A stretch of DNA of 18,260 nucleotides. It comes from JBEIJQ01 sp040380145 (GTDB taxonomy: Bacteria > Bacteroidota > Bacteroidia > Chitinophagales > Saprospiraceae). Within the stretch, counting starts at the first letter, position 1. Each line of letters starts with the position of its first letter. The position numbers and the translations under genes were made by a program. Of this stretch, positions 7,378 through 14,802 are shown one piece after another. The notes below the pieces were generated by a model. It was not told where the DNA came from, made no database searches, and worked only from the letters and a program-made list of their open reading frames with translations. The stretch lies in assembly GCA_040380145.1 (NCBI GenBank), contig JBEIJQ010000060.1, positions 1 to 18,260 of the forward strand, given 5' to 3'.

Positions 7378-7908
7378 ATGGGAAACTTCGTACGACTACT
7401 GCTGGCCATTGCTTTGACCTTGCCTTTTTCGGCGCGATCGGCGACATTTTTTCTTCCAGTGGATCCCGATTCAGCAGGGCGGCGGCCAGCACATTCCAAA
7501 GGTCCGATCAGCGTACCGAAAAACGAGGCAGCCACCCCGAACATCGATTTTCCGTACACAGCTCTCCGCGGATCGGCCGTGCTTCGCCGCGCTGTTGTTA
7601 GCGTCCTGCGTTCGGCGGCCGATCGGCCCGACCAAGATGCCAAAACTGATGTTTGCGCGATCCTGTCCTTCGTGTTCGGCGCCCTCACACTGACCAACCC
7701 CTACACGGCCCTGCCCTTCGGAATAGCCGCCATCGCCCTCGGATTGGCAGCGCTGCGTCGGATCGAAACCAGCGGCCGCAAGGGGCGCGGCTTGGCCATC
7801 GCCGGCATCGCCATGGGATTTCTTTTCCTGCTTTTCTGGCTGATCATGGTCGTGCTGATGGTCCTGCTCATTGGCTTTTATCTTTTTCATATTTTTTATT
7901 TTTTTTAG
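7378..7908 (+). CDS. DUF4190-like membrane protein with signal peptide
   Basis: A 176-residue protein: signal-peptide-like start (about 1-22, ending SARSA), a basic and proline-rich middle (23-90), then two hydrophobic segments. The first (about 92-127, ILSFVFGALTLTNP then GIAAIALGLAALRRI) and the second (about 138-170), separated by GRKGRGLAIAGIAMG, match the DUF4190 layout seen in many Bacteroidota and Gram-positive proteins. Function of the family is unknown. The C-terminus is strongly hydrophobic and ends in aromatic residues. It is divergent from the ATPase and lies 158 bp upstream of the pseudokinase-SUMF1 gene, with an AT-rich spacer and a separate promoter box, so it is probably not in an operon with it. 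Confidence 0.75.
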   Translation: MGNFVRLLLAIALTLPFSARSATFFLPVDPDSAGRRPAHSKGPISVPKNEAATPNIDFPYTALRGSAVLRRAVVSVLRSAADRPDQDAKTDVCAILSFVFGALTLTNPYTALPFGIAAIALGLAALRRIETSGRKGRGLAIAGIAMGFLFLLFWLIMVVLMVLLIGFYLFHIFYFF

Positions 7909-8036
7909 AAAATAAAGTTAAAAAATTATTTCGAGAAAAAAAATTCGTTTTATTCTTTTATAAAAAACTATAAATAAAATACTTGAAAAAAATTTATTTT
8001 GTTGGAAAGCAAAATCGACCGTGGAAGAAAAAGCCC

Positions 8037-8044
8037 TATTTTTG
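8037..8044 (+). promoter_or_regulatory. Minus-7 box for the pseudokinase-SUMF1 gene
   Basis: TATTTTTG fits TAnnTTTG. It lies 22 nt before the ATG at 8067, inside an upstream reading-frame extension. This argues that translation starts at 8067 (MNPVRP) and not at 7983. No TTG box is seen at 17-21 nt upstream. Confidence 0.5.
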
Positions 8045-8066
8045 TAACAACGAGATACCGAAAACC

Positions 8067-9641
8067 ATGAACCCTGTACGACCGCTGCCAGAGGGCGCTT
8101 TGGTGCGCGAAGGCCAATACAGCATCGCCGCACCGCTCGATCTGAACGGATTTGTGCTCACCTATCGGGCCCATCGGACCGATGACGGCGAGGCCGTTCT
8201 GTTGAAAGAATTCTGCCGTCTTTCCCCCACGGACGGCCGATCGGAGGACGGAGCCTTGCCCAACAAAGCCAAGATGAGCGCCCAACGGCTGCGGTTCCTG
8301 TTCGAGCAGTCGCTTTTGCAGGGCCAAGATCCGTACCCTTTGCCGGGCGTCGTCCGTATGCTGGACCGTTTCTCGGAGGGAAACAGCCTTTTCACGGTGT
8401 TGGCGCATGTTCCCGGGGAGTTGATGCAGGGGCACTTGGACGGTCGGGAAAACGGCGCGTTGCCGCCCTTGGAAGCGGTGAGAACGGTGGTGCAACTGGT
8501 CCGGGCACTGGCGGAGTGGGAGGAGGTGCGTTCGGCGTACCTGCCGCCGGAGATCGTTTTGCAGGTGAACCTCCATCCGGGCAGTGTCCTGCGGCAGCCA
8601 GGAGGACAACCCGTCCTGCTGCACGTGGGCAGCGATTTTCCCGTGCCGGGCTATGTGGCCCCGGAGCGATTGGCCCCGGGCGGTCGGGCAACTACGGCCA
8701 CGCCGGTGTATGCCTTCGGGGCGCTGCTGTACCGATTGCTCACGGGCAACCAGCCGCCGGAAACTGCCGGGCGCTGTCCGGTGGACAAATGGCCGGGGCT
8801 GTTGCTCAACCCCGGTTTTCCGGAGGGACTGGCCCCGGTAGTGATCAAATCCATCCAAACCAACGGAGCCAACCGTTACCCCAACATGGGGGAAATGGCC
8901 GAAGCCTTGGGGCGGTTCGTGGAGAAGCCGGAGGCGGCGAGGTTCACCGAAACCGTGAACGGGGTTTCATTCGAGATGATTTTGGTGCGCGGGGGCACTT
9001 TTGTACCGGGACACGGCGGCCTCGGCGAAAAAACCGCCTCGAACGGATCGGGCAGCACAAGCCCGGTGACGCTGGACGATTTTTTCATCGGCGAAACGGT
9101 GGTGACCGTCGCCCTTTGGCGAGCGGTGATGCAACCCGCAGAGGAGGTTGTCACCGCCGCCGATTGTCCGGTGGAGGGCGTCAACTGGTACGAGGCCCAG
9201 CGCTTCGTCCGCCGACTGAGCTACGAGACCGGCCGCGCATACCGCCTGCCCACGGAAGCCGAATGGGAATACGCCGCGCAGGGAGGCCCGGACGCGCAAC
9301 GATATGCGTTCGCGGGCAGCGAAGAGCTCGACGAAGTCGGTTGGTACCGCAACAACTCGGAAGGGTTTTTGCGGCCGGTGAAACAAAAAAAGCCGAACTC
9401 GCTGGGGCTGTTCGACATGAGCGGCAATGTGTGGGAATGGTGCGAGGACTGGTACGCGCCCTACCCCACCTTTCCGAGGCACAACCCGCGCGGACCGGAA
9501 AATGGGACCCACCGCGTGGCGCGGGGCGGCTGCTATTTCGACCGGGCCCTCCTGTGCCAGATTTCCGAGCGGCGGTCGGATTATCCGGGTGCGCGGTACG
9601 GCTGTCCGGGTTTGCGGCTGGCGCTCGGCCGACGGGGCTGA
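8067..9641 (+). CDS. Protein kinase-like (pseudokinase) domain fused to SUMF1 domain
   Basis: A 524-residue protein in two parts. Residues about 6-285 follow the kinase layout of Bacteroidota kinase-SUMF1 proteins: LPEGALVREGQYSI, the AVLLKEF strand with the lysine (K47), YVAPERL in the activation-segment position (196-202), and YAFGALLYRLLTGNQPP of the C-lobe. The glycine loop is degraded (PLDLNGFV), the HRD loop reads VNLHPGSVL without the catalytic aspartate, and no DFG is seen, so it is probably inactive. Residues about 293-520 form a SUMF1 domain: GGTF, FIGETVVTVALWRAVM, YRLPTEAEWEYAAQGG, LGLFDMSGNVWEWCEDWY. The first formylglycine-generating-enzyme cysteine aligns with D492; the second is C497. 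No signal peptide or membrane segment is seen, so it should be cytoplasmic. Role unknown; a ligand-binding or scaffolding regulator is a guess. Confidence 0.85.
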   Translation: MNPVRPLPEGALVREGQYSIAAPLDLNGFVLTYRAHRTDDGEAVLLKEFCRLSPTDGRSEDGALPNKAKMSAQRLRFLFEQSLLQGQDPYPLPGVVRMLDRFSEGNSLFTVLAHVPGELMQGHLDGRENGALPPLEAVRTVVQLVRALAEWEEVRSAYLPPEIVLQVNLHPGSVLRQPGGQPVLLHVGSDFPVPGYVAPERLAPGGRATTATPVYAFGALLYRLLTGNQPPETAGRCPVDKWPGLLLNPGFPEGLAPVVIKSIQTNGANRYPNMGEMAEALGRFVEKPEAARFTETVNGVSFEMILVRGGTFVPGHGGLGEKTASNGSGSTSPVTLDDFFIGETVVTVALWRAVMQPAEEVVTAADCPVEGVNWYEAQRFVRRLSYETGRAYRLPTEAEWEYAAQGGPDAQRYAFAGSEELDEVGWYRNNSEGFLRPVKQKKPNSLGLFDMSGNVWEWCEDWYAPYPTFPRHNPRGPENGTHRVARGGCYFDRALLCQISERRSDYPGARYGCPGLRLALGRRG

Positions 9642-9649
9642 AAAACGAC

Positions 9650-9677
9650 GGGCCGCGACCGAAAACGGTCGCGGCCC
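9650..9677. terminator. Bidirectional hairpin terminator between convergent genes
   Basis: A perfect 12-bp stem (GGGCCGCGACCG / CGGTCGCGGCCC) with an AAAA loop starts 9 nt after the pseudokinase-SUMF1 stop. On the minus strand it is followed by GTCG and then TTTTT, serving the lipoprotein gene; on the plus strand the T-tract is weaker (GTTGGGCTTTT). Confidence 0.8.
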
Positions 9678-9711
9678 GTTGGGCTTTTGCCGGGCAGCAG
9701 TGCTCGCAAGA

Positions 9712-10158
9712 TCAGTCTTCGACGATCTGGTACAATTCGGGATGGGCGAGGATGTACTGCTGCTTGTCGGGGGGCGCTTGGTTGAAGACCGAGCGTTTGA
9801 TGATGATCATGTCGGGCGACCTGATTTCTCCTTGGTTTTGCGACTGGTTCTGCCCCGAGGCATCACCGGGGTTGGGTGCCGGAGCGGTATTGGGCGGAGC
9901 GTTCAAGTTGGCATAGGCTTGGTACTCCTCCGGGAATTTTTCTACCCATTCACGCTTGCGCTCGTCGTAGTTGGGATCGTCGGGGCGGGGCTGGTGGGGC
10001 ATGAAGCCATCGGCATCGGGCTTGAGACGGTCTGCCGGATCGATGGGCTTGATGGGCTGGACCTGGGTGGTCGTGGATTCCAGTTTTTTCTTGCTGCAGG
10101 CTGGCAGGGCAAATACCGCCCAAGTGAGCAGCACGAGGAGGGTCCATGTTTTTTTCAT
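9712..10158 (-). CDS. Small predicted lipoprotein, unknown function
   Basis: A 148-residue protein with a lipoprotein signal: MKK n-region, hydrophobic core, and LPAC with C21 as the lipidation site, followed by SKKK. The mature part is proline- and glutamine-rich and probably extended in the middle (residues about 86-112). Two short similar segments stand out: KREWVEKFPEEYQ (68-80) and KQQYILAHPELYQ (132-144), sharing an aromatic-hydrophobic pair and P-E-x-Y-Q. No known family is recognised. The start at 10158 is chosen because a minus-7 box at 10194-10201 and the signal peptide both place it there. It is convergent with the pseudokinase-SUMF1 gene and divergent from the TPR gene. Confidence 0.75.
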   Translation of the reverse strand: MKKTWTLLVLLTWAVFALPACSKKKLESTTTQVQPIKPIDPADRLKPDADGFMPHQPRPDDPNYDERKREWVEKFPEEYQAYANLNAPPNTAPAPNPGDASGQNQSQNQGEIRSPDMIIIKRSVFNQAPPDKQQYILAHPELYQIVED

Positions 10159-10193
10159 AAAAAAGGAAAGTTGAAAATGTGCCGTATTTTCCC

Positions 10194-10201
10194 CAAAAAT
10201 A
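10194..10201 (-). promoter_or_regulatory. Minus-7 box for the lipoprotein gene
   Basis: The minus strand reads TATTTTTG, fitting TAnnTTTG, 35 nt upstream of the ATG at 10158. Transcription would begin near 10188, downstream of the in-frame ATG at 10206, so that upstream start is excluded if this box is used. Confidence 0.5.
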
Positions 10202-10258
10202 GTCATTTCCCGCTATCTTGGCCGATCGAAACCGATTTTTTTCGAGATCCCTCCGGCC

Positions 10259-11059
10259 ATGTCCCTATTCAAGAACCTTTTTTCAAAAGATCCGTCACAA
10301 CTGCTACGCGATCTTGCGGCGGAGCGTGAAGCGAGCAACCACAAAAAAGCCCTCGAGATCGCCGAAAAACTCTTGGCGCTCGATTCCGAAAACGACCGCT
10401 ACTTGTACGAAAGGGGCATTTGCCACCTCAAACTCGGTGCCTACGGAGCGGCCGAACAGGATTTCACCCGGGTGCTGGCGCAACGCGGAGGTGCGGACGC
10501 CGAAGCACTGCTTGCCCGCGCGCAAGTCCGTTTGTTGGACCAACGGCACGACGAGGCCTTGGAAGACTTCCACGCAGTGGCCGAAAGCGATTCGGAAGCC
10601 GCAGCCGAGGCGTGGTATGCGATGGGCGTGCTGTTGCAAGGACTGGAACGGCACGAGGAGGCCGTGAACTGCCTGATGAACGCCACCGAAACGGGACAAG
10701 GGTTTCCGCAGGCCAACTACCTGTTGGGCTGTACGTACAACCAGCACGGAGAGTACGAAAAAGCCGAAGAGCAGTTCTCCATTTTGTTGGTCAAAAACCC
10801 GGATGTCGCCGATCTGTACTACAACAGAGGATTCGCGCGATTCCATCTGGAGCAATACGCAGAGGCCATCGAGGACTTCGCGCGGGTATGCGAACTGGAG
10901 CCCGGGTCCGGCGACGCGCACTACCAGATCGGAGTGTGCCACCACCGGCTCGGACAGACCGATCCGGCCATCGAGCACTTGGAAAACGCGGTACGGCTCG
11001 GGTACGAAGAGGCGCAAAAAGCCCTCGACGAGTGGTACCCATTTGAAGAAAACAACTGA
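10259..11059 (+). CDS. Tetratricopeptide-repeat protein
   Basis: A 266-residue soluble protein made almost wholly of helical 34-residue repeats; about six TPR units can be traced (from about residues 28, 46, 80, 116, 150, 184 and 218). Typical TPR positions are visible, for example AEAWYAMGVLLQGLERHEEAV, ANYLLGCTYNQHGEYEKAEEQF, ADLYYNRGFARFHLEQYAEAI and AHYQIGVCHHRLGQTDPAI. Such proteins act as protein-binding scaffolds; the partner is unknown. No signal peptide is seen, so it is likely cytoplasmic. It ends 36 bp before trpS and may be co-transcribed with it. A weak TATCTTGG at 10214-10221 could be its minus-7 box. Confidence 0.85.
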   Translation: MSLFKNLFSKDPSQLLRDLAAEREASNHKKALEIAEKLLALDSENDRYLYERGICHLKLGAYGAAEQDFTRVLAQRGGADAEALLARAQVRLLDQRHDEALEDFHAVAESDSEAAAEAWYAMGVLLQGLERHEEAVNCLMNATETGQGFPQANYLLGCTYNQHGEYEKAEEQFSILLVKNPDVADLYYNRGFARFHLEQYAEAIEDFARVCELEPGSGDAHYQIGVCHHRLGQTDPAIEHLENAVRLGYEEAQKALDEWYPFEENN

Positions 11060-11095
11060 TTTTTGCCGCTCCGAACGGCCACACACCCACTTACC

Positions 11096-12088
11096 ATGAA
11101 ACAAGTCCTATCGCTCATCCAGCCCACCGGCGACCTCCACCTCGGCAATTATTTCGGCGCCGTGGAAAACTGGATCCGCCTGCAAGAAAATTACCGCTGC
11201 ACCTTCGGAGTGGCCAATTACCACTCGATGACGATGCCCTACAAGGCCGATACCCTGCGCGAAAATACCTGGAAGATGATCGCGTACCTGATGGCCTGCG
11301 GCGTGAAACCCGAATCGCTCTTCATCCAATCGCTGGTGCCCGAACACGCCGAACTCTCCTGGATCCTCGGCTGCGTGACCTCCTTCGGCGAACTGTCGCG
11401 GATGACCCAGTTCAAGGACAAGAGCCAGCAGCTCCAAGACCACGACAGCGACGCGACGGTCACCACGGGTTTGTTCAGCTACCCCGTCCTCCAAGCCGCT
11501 GACATCCTGATTTACCGGGCCGATTTCGTGCCCGTGGGCGCCGACCAGGCCCAGCACCTGGAACTGACGCGCAACATCGCCCAGCGCTTCAACCACCAGT
11601 TCGGCAAGGAGTATTTCCGGATGCCCGAACTGCTGCTGACCGAATTTCCGAAGATTATGTCACCGGCCGATCCGACCCGCAAAATGTCGAAGAGCCTCGG
11701 CGAAAAGCACTACATCAGTCTTTTCAGTGACGAGGCCCGGATCCGCAAACAGATCCAATCGGCCGTGACCGACACGGGCGAGCCCACGAACGGCGAAATG
11801 AGCGCCGGCGTCAAAAACCTGTTCGAACTGCTGAAAGCCTGTCGCGCCACCGAGGCGCACGACAGTCTGATGGCCGATTACGAGGCCCGCAGCCTGAAAT
11901 ATGTGGCCCTGAAACAGGCCGTGGCCGATGCCGTCGTGGGTCTCAGCGGCCCCATCCGCAAACGGTACGAGGAACTTTCCGCCGACAGGCGAGCCATGAA
12001 AGACCGCATCAAGGCCTCCTCGGCCGAGATCCGGAAAACGGCGCAGCAGACGCTGAAGGAGGTGCGGGAGATCGCCGGGGTGGTGTGA
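11096..12088 (+). CDS. trpS: Tryptophanyl-tRNA synthetase
   Basis: A 330-residue class I aminoacyl-tRNA synthetase of normal length that charges tRNA(Trp) with tryptophan using ATP. The HIGH motif appears as PTGDLHLGNY (HLGN at 15-18) and the KMSKS loop is intact (196-200, within TRKMSKSLGE). Further family segments are ANYHSMT, the VPEHAELSWILGC stretch and the PVGADQAQHLELTRNIA helix. The ATG at 11096 gives the usual MKQVLSLIQPTG start; an in-frame ATG 11 codons earlier adds non-homologous residues next to the TPR stop. Located 36 bp after the TPR gene. No promoter box that fits the consensus is seen in the gap (TGATTTTTG overlaps the TPR stop). Confidence 0.97.
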   Translation: MKQVLSLIQPTGDLHLGNYFGAVENWIRLQENYRCTFGVANYHSMTMPYKADTLRENTWKMIAYLMACGVKPESLFIQSLVPEHAELSWILGCVTSFGELSRMTQFKDKSQQLQDHDSDATVTTGLFSYPVLQAADILIYRADFVPVGADQAQHLELTRNIAQRFNHQFGKEYFRMPELLLTEFPKIMSPADPTRKMSKSLGEKHYISLFSDEARIRKQIQSAVTDTGEPTNGEMSAGVKNLFELLKACRATEAHDSLMADYEARSLKYVALKQAVADAVVGLSGPIRKRYEELSADRRAMKDRIKASSAEIRKTAQQTLKEVREIAGVV

Positions 12089-12127
12089 GGGTTTCTGTTT
12101 TTTTCTGAAACTGCATCGGACGATCCT

Positions 12128-12143
12128 TTGCCGCAAGCGGCAA
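12128..12143. other. Short hairpin downstream of trpS
   Basis: TTGCCG-CAAG-CGGCAA forms a perfect 6-bp stem with a CAAG loop 39 nt after the trpS stop. No T-tract follows (GATTGAG), so it is not a classical terminator; it might stabilise the trpS 3' end. Confidence 0.4.
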
Positions 12144-12215
12144 GATTGAGTACAGATTATTACACTTTAAGACAACCTTAACGCACCAGCCCTCCCCTTT
12201 TGCAAACTATATCGC

Positions 12216-12241
12216 CACCTATGCGCGTTATAGGTGCATAG
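12216..12241. other. Overlapping alternative inverted repeats in the trpS-CPBP spacer
   Basis: CACCTAT (12216-12222) pairs perfectly with ATAGGTG (12230-12236), and CTATGC (12219-12224) pairs with GCATAG (12236-12241). The two stems share bases and cannot form together. They are followed by three AAGGTTT copies (12244, 12255, 12262). The arrangement could be an operator or a small-RNA-like structure; no function can be assigned from sequence. Confidence 0.4.
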
Positions 12242-12288
12242 AAAAGGTTTTTAGAAGGTTTAAGGTTTTAATTGGGTGTTTATTAGTG

Positions 12289-12318
12289 AAAGCCCGCCTC
12301 CGCAAGGAGGCGGGCTTT
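12289..12318 (-). terminator. Strong hairpin terminator after the CPBP protease gene
   Basis: A perfect 13-bp stem (AAAGCCCGCCTCC / GGAGGCGGGCTTT) with a 4-nt loop begins 13 nt beyond the CPBP stop on the minus strand; the stem's own TTT is the only T-tract. It may also stop transcripts coming from trpS on the plus strand. Confidence 0.8.
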
Positions 12319-12331
12319 CTGTTGGGCGGGA

Positions 12332-13186
12332 TCAGGTCTCCTTTGCGGATGTGTAGAACCGGGCCCAACAGAAGATCGACAGGGCGGTGGCCGGCGCCAC
12401 GACCCACCAATGGACGCCCTCCCAGACAGAAGTCGCCGCGGCTTGGTCGTCGCCGTAGAAATACATGGCGCAGACCTGGGCGGAGTTGAACAGCGCGTGC
12501 AGACAGATCCCCGTCCAGAGGCTCCCCGTTCCGTAGGCCAGCCACCCGAAGGCGGCCCCGAGCAGGAACCTGGGCAAAAAACCCGCCGGATCGAAGTGGG
12601 CGGCGGCAAACAGCACCGCCGCGATCCAGATGCCCGCCCGACTGCCCGGAAAATGCTCCGAGAGCAGGCGCTGAAAGGCCCCGCGGTAAACAAATTCCTC
12701 GAATACGGCCGGGGCCAATCCGAGGACCACCAGCGTAAAGGCCAGGTCGCCCGGGCCTTCTATGTGCAACAGCGCGCCTAATCGCGCCGAGTCGTCCGCC
12801 ACTTGTCCGACGAGCTGCCGGTTCAAGGCGTACAAAAAATGCGCGAAGGGCAGCATCGCAACGAACCCGGCCACGCCCCACCCCGTCGGCACGGCCTTGG
12901 GCCAGCGGTCGAGGCGCAGAAATTCCGCCACCCGCCCTTGGCGGAAAAGCGCCGCGAAGATCAGTATCGGAAACAGCAGGCCGATCATGTTGGTGACGAG
13001 GGCCAGCAACTTGAAGGCAAAGGCCATGTCGCGGTGCTGCCCCTGCCCCATTTCTTCGAGTATCCGGGAAAAATCCTCCGGCGTGCCGAAGCCCAAGGGC
13101 TGCAACAGCAGCATGGCCGTCAACTGGGCGAGCACCGCCCAAAAAAACAGGTGGAGCAACAAAAAGCGGATCAGATCGTTCTGCAC
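12332..13186 (-). CDS. CPBP family intramembrane glutamic endopeptidase
   Basis: A 284-residue polytopic membrane protein of the CAAX-protease/bacteriocin-processing family (Rce1-like). The active-site motifs are present: EEFVYR (E163, E164, R168), the following FAAAHF (H197), and HALFN (H230, N234). Hydrophobic segments lie at about 8-30, 60-82, 102-122, 148-162, 184-200, 206-228 and 256-275. Family members cleave peptides within the membrane; in bacteria they are tied to immunity against bacteriocins or to unknown processing, and no substrate gene is seen here. The start codon is GTG at 13186; an in-frame stop at 13202-13204 rules out a longer form. A good promoter lies at 13214-13243, divergent from dusB. 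Confidence 0.9.
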   Translation of the reverse strand: MQNDLIRFLLLHLFFWAVLAQLTAMLLLQPLGFGTPEDFSRILEEMGQGQHRDMAFAFKLLALVTNMIGLLFPILIFAALFRQGRVAEFLRLDRWPKAVPTGWGVAGFVAMLPFAHFLYALNRQLVGQVADDSARLGALLHIEGPGDLAFTLVVLGLAPAVFEEFVYRGAFQRLLSEHFPGSRAGIWIAAVLFAAAHFDPAGFLPRFLLGAAFGWLAYGTGSLWTGICLHALFNSAQVCAMYFYGDDQAAATSVWEGVHWWVVAPATALSIFCWARFYTSAKET

Positions 13187-13213
13187 GGGTTCGGGTTCGG
13201 GTCAATGACTGGG

Positions 13214-13243
13214 CAAAAATAGCCTTTCGCGGCCCAATACCAA
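13214..13243 (-). promoter_or_regulatory. Promoter of the CPBP protease gene
   Basis: The minus strand has TTG (13241-13243), a 19-nt spacer, then TATTTTTG (13214-13221), matching the Bacteroidota minus-33/minus-7 pattern. The start codon is about 22 nt downstream of the predicted transcript start. Confidence 0.7.
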
Positions 13244-13262
13244 CGAAACGGACGATTATCGC

Positions 13263-13270
13263 TACTTTTG
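13263..13270 (+). promoter_or_regulatory. Minus-7 box for dusB
   Basis: TACTTTTG fits TAnnTTTG and lies 35 nt before the dusB ATG. A TTG at the right distance is not seen. It is back-to-back with the CPBP promoter, so the two genes share a 119-bp divergent control region. Confidence 0.5.
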
Positions 13271-13305
13271 CACCGCTTTTCCCCACCGAAAAACAACGCC
13301 CGAAA

Positions 13306-14292
13306 ATGGTCCGCATAGGACAAGTGGACATCGCCGAATTTCCCCTGCTGCTCGCCCCGATGGAGGACGTGAGCGATCCTCCGTTTCGGTATCTGTGCAA
13401 GCAACAAGGGGCCGACCTGATGTACACCGAGTTCATCTCCTCGGACGGACTGGTGCACGACGCCAAATCCTCGCTGCAGAAACTGGACATCTTCGATTAC
13501 GAGAGGCCCATCGGCATCCAGTTTTTCGGCGCCCAGCTGGAGAGCATGGTACAGGCCGCGGAGATCATCCAAGCGCACGACCCGGACCTCATCGACATCA
13601 ACTACGGCTGCCCCGTGGCCAAGGTGGCCTGCAAAATGGCCGGCGCGGGCCTGTTGCAGGACGTGCCCAAGATGGTGGCCATGACCGCCGCCATCGTCAA
13701 GGCCACCCACAAGCCCGTGACCGTGAAGACCCGCCTCGGCTGGGACGAGCGCACGATCAACATCCTCGAAGTGGCCGAAAGGCTCCAGGATGTGGGCGTG
13801 CAGGCCCTGACCATCCACGCCCGCACCCGCAAACAGATGTACAAGGGCGAGGCGGATTGGTCGTGGATCGCCAAGGTCAAGGAAAACCCGCGCATGCACA
13901 TCCCCATTTTCGGCAATGGCGATGTGGACTCGCCCGAAAAAGCACTCCGCTACCGCCAAACCTACGGCGTGGACGGCATCATGATCGGACGCGCTTCGAT
14001 CGGATACCCGTGGATATTCCGCGAAGTCAAGCACTACTTCGCCACCGGCGAAACCCTGCCCCCGCCCACCATCGCCGAACGGGTCGAGGCCGCCCGCGAA
14101 CACCTGCGCCGGTCCATCGAATGGAAAGGCCCCAAACTCGGCATCGTGGAAATGCGGCGGCACTATACCAACTACTTCAAGGGCCTGGCCAACATCAAAG
14201 AATACCGATCGCGCCTCGTCACCGAAGAAGCGCCGGAAACTCTTTTTGCCGTGCTCGACGAAGTGGAGGCCGTTTATTCCGCTGAAGTCTGA
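13306..14292 (+). CDS. dusB: tRNA-dihydrouridine synthase, DusB type
   Basis: A 328-residue flavoprotein that reduces uridines in tRNA to dihydrouridine with FMN and NADPH. Visible features are the N-terminal LLLAPMEDVSDPPFR, YTEFISSDGL, the active-site segment INYGCPVAKVACKMAGAGLL with catalytic C102, VKTRLGWD, the FMN/tRNA-binding IHARTRKQMYKGEADW (H171, R173), FGNGDV, and DGIMIGRASIGYPWIF near the phosphate-binding end of the barrel. A helical C-terminal domain with HYTNYFKGLAN follows. Length is normal for DusB. Divergent from the CPBP gene; rplS follows 109 bp downstream under its own promoter. Confidence 0.95.
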   Translation: MVRIGQVDIAEFPLLLAPMEDVSDPPFRYLCKQQGADLMYTEFISSDGLVHDAKSSLQKLDIFDYERPIGIQFFGAQLESMVQAAEIIQAHDPDLIDINYGCPVAKVACKMAGAGLLQDVPKMVAMTAAIVKATHKPVTVKTRLGWDERTINILEVAERLQDVGVQALTIHARTRKQMYKGEADWSWIAKVKENPRMHIPIFGNGDVDSPEKALRYRQTYGVDGIMIGRASIGYPWIFREVKHYFATGETLPPPTIAERVEAAREHLRRSIEWKGPKLGIVEMRRHYTNYFKGLANIKEYRSRLVTEEAPETLFAVLDEVEAVYSAEV

Positions 14293-14320
14293 TTTTTTTT
14301 GCAAAAAACAAACAAAACCC

Positions 14321-14350
14321 TTTGGCCATGCCGAAATAGGTTTATCTTTG
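14321..14350 (+). promoter_or_regulatory. Promoter of rplS
   Basis: TTTG (14321-14324), an 18-nt spacer and TATCTTTG (14343-14350) form the best promoter match in the window. The predicted leader to the ATG at 14402 is about 46 nt and ends in a run of A and T without a Shine-Dalgarno site. Confidence 0.75.
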
Positions 14351-14401
14351 CCGCCGCTTAAAAGCAGAACCATTGCATCAACCACGAAAAAAGGCGATTT
14401 T

Positions 14402-14758
14402 ATGAATCCCACCATTCAATACGTACAAGAACAGCTCCTGAACCTTCCGAACTTTCCGAAGTTCAGCTTTGGAGACAACGTCACGGTCAATTACAAGATC
14501 ATCGAAGGCGACAAGTCGCGTATGCAGGCTTTCCGCGGCGATGTGATCCAAATCAACGGCCAAGGCCGCACCAAGACCTTCACGGTGCGCAAGATCTCCA
14601 ATGGGATCGGCGTGGAGCGTATCTTCCCGTTCTCTTCCCCCAACATCGAGAGCATCGAAGTCAACAAATACGGCCGCGTCCGCCGCGCCAAGTTGTACTA
14701 CTTGCGCGAAGCCCGCGGCAAAAAAGGCCGTATCCGCGAGAGAAAAACGGCGCGCTGA
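14402..14758 (+). CDS. rplS: 50S ribosomal protein L19
   Basis: A 118-residue ribosomal protein L19, close to the usual length of 114-120, located at the 30S-50S interface. The typical L19 pattern is seen: FGDNVTVNYKIIEGDKSRMQAFRGDVIQINGQG, TFTVRKISNGIGVERIFPFSSPNIESIEV, and the basic C-terminus GRVRRAKLYYLREARGKKGRIRERK. The start at ATG 14402 is set by homology and by the promoter at 14321-14350, which lies inside a longer in-frame extension. It is monocistronic here: own promoter, and a strong terminator 45 nt after the stop. Confidence 0.97.
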   Translation: MNPTIQYVQEQLLNLPNFPKFSFGDNVTVNYKIIEGDKSRMQAFRGDVIQINGQGRTKTFTVRKISNGIGVERIFPFSSPNIESIEVNKYGRVRRAKLYYLREARGKKGRIRERKTAR

Positions 14759-14802
14759 TCTCAAGCGCACCTCAAGATGCCCCCACCGCGGCGTCTTCTA
14801 CG

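Noticed and set aside
12090..12115. GTTTC...GAAAC pairing just after trpS as a terminator
   Set aside because: Only 5 bp of stem around an 11-nt T-rich loop and no T-run after it.
12228..13490. 420-codon minus-strand open frame
   Set aside because: It overlaps the CPBP gene in another frame and runs across the divergent promoters and into dusB; composition is that of an out-of-frame GC-rich translation.
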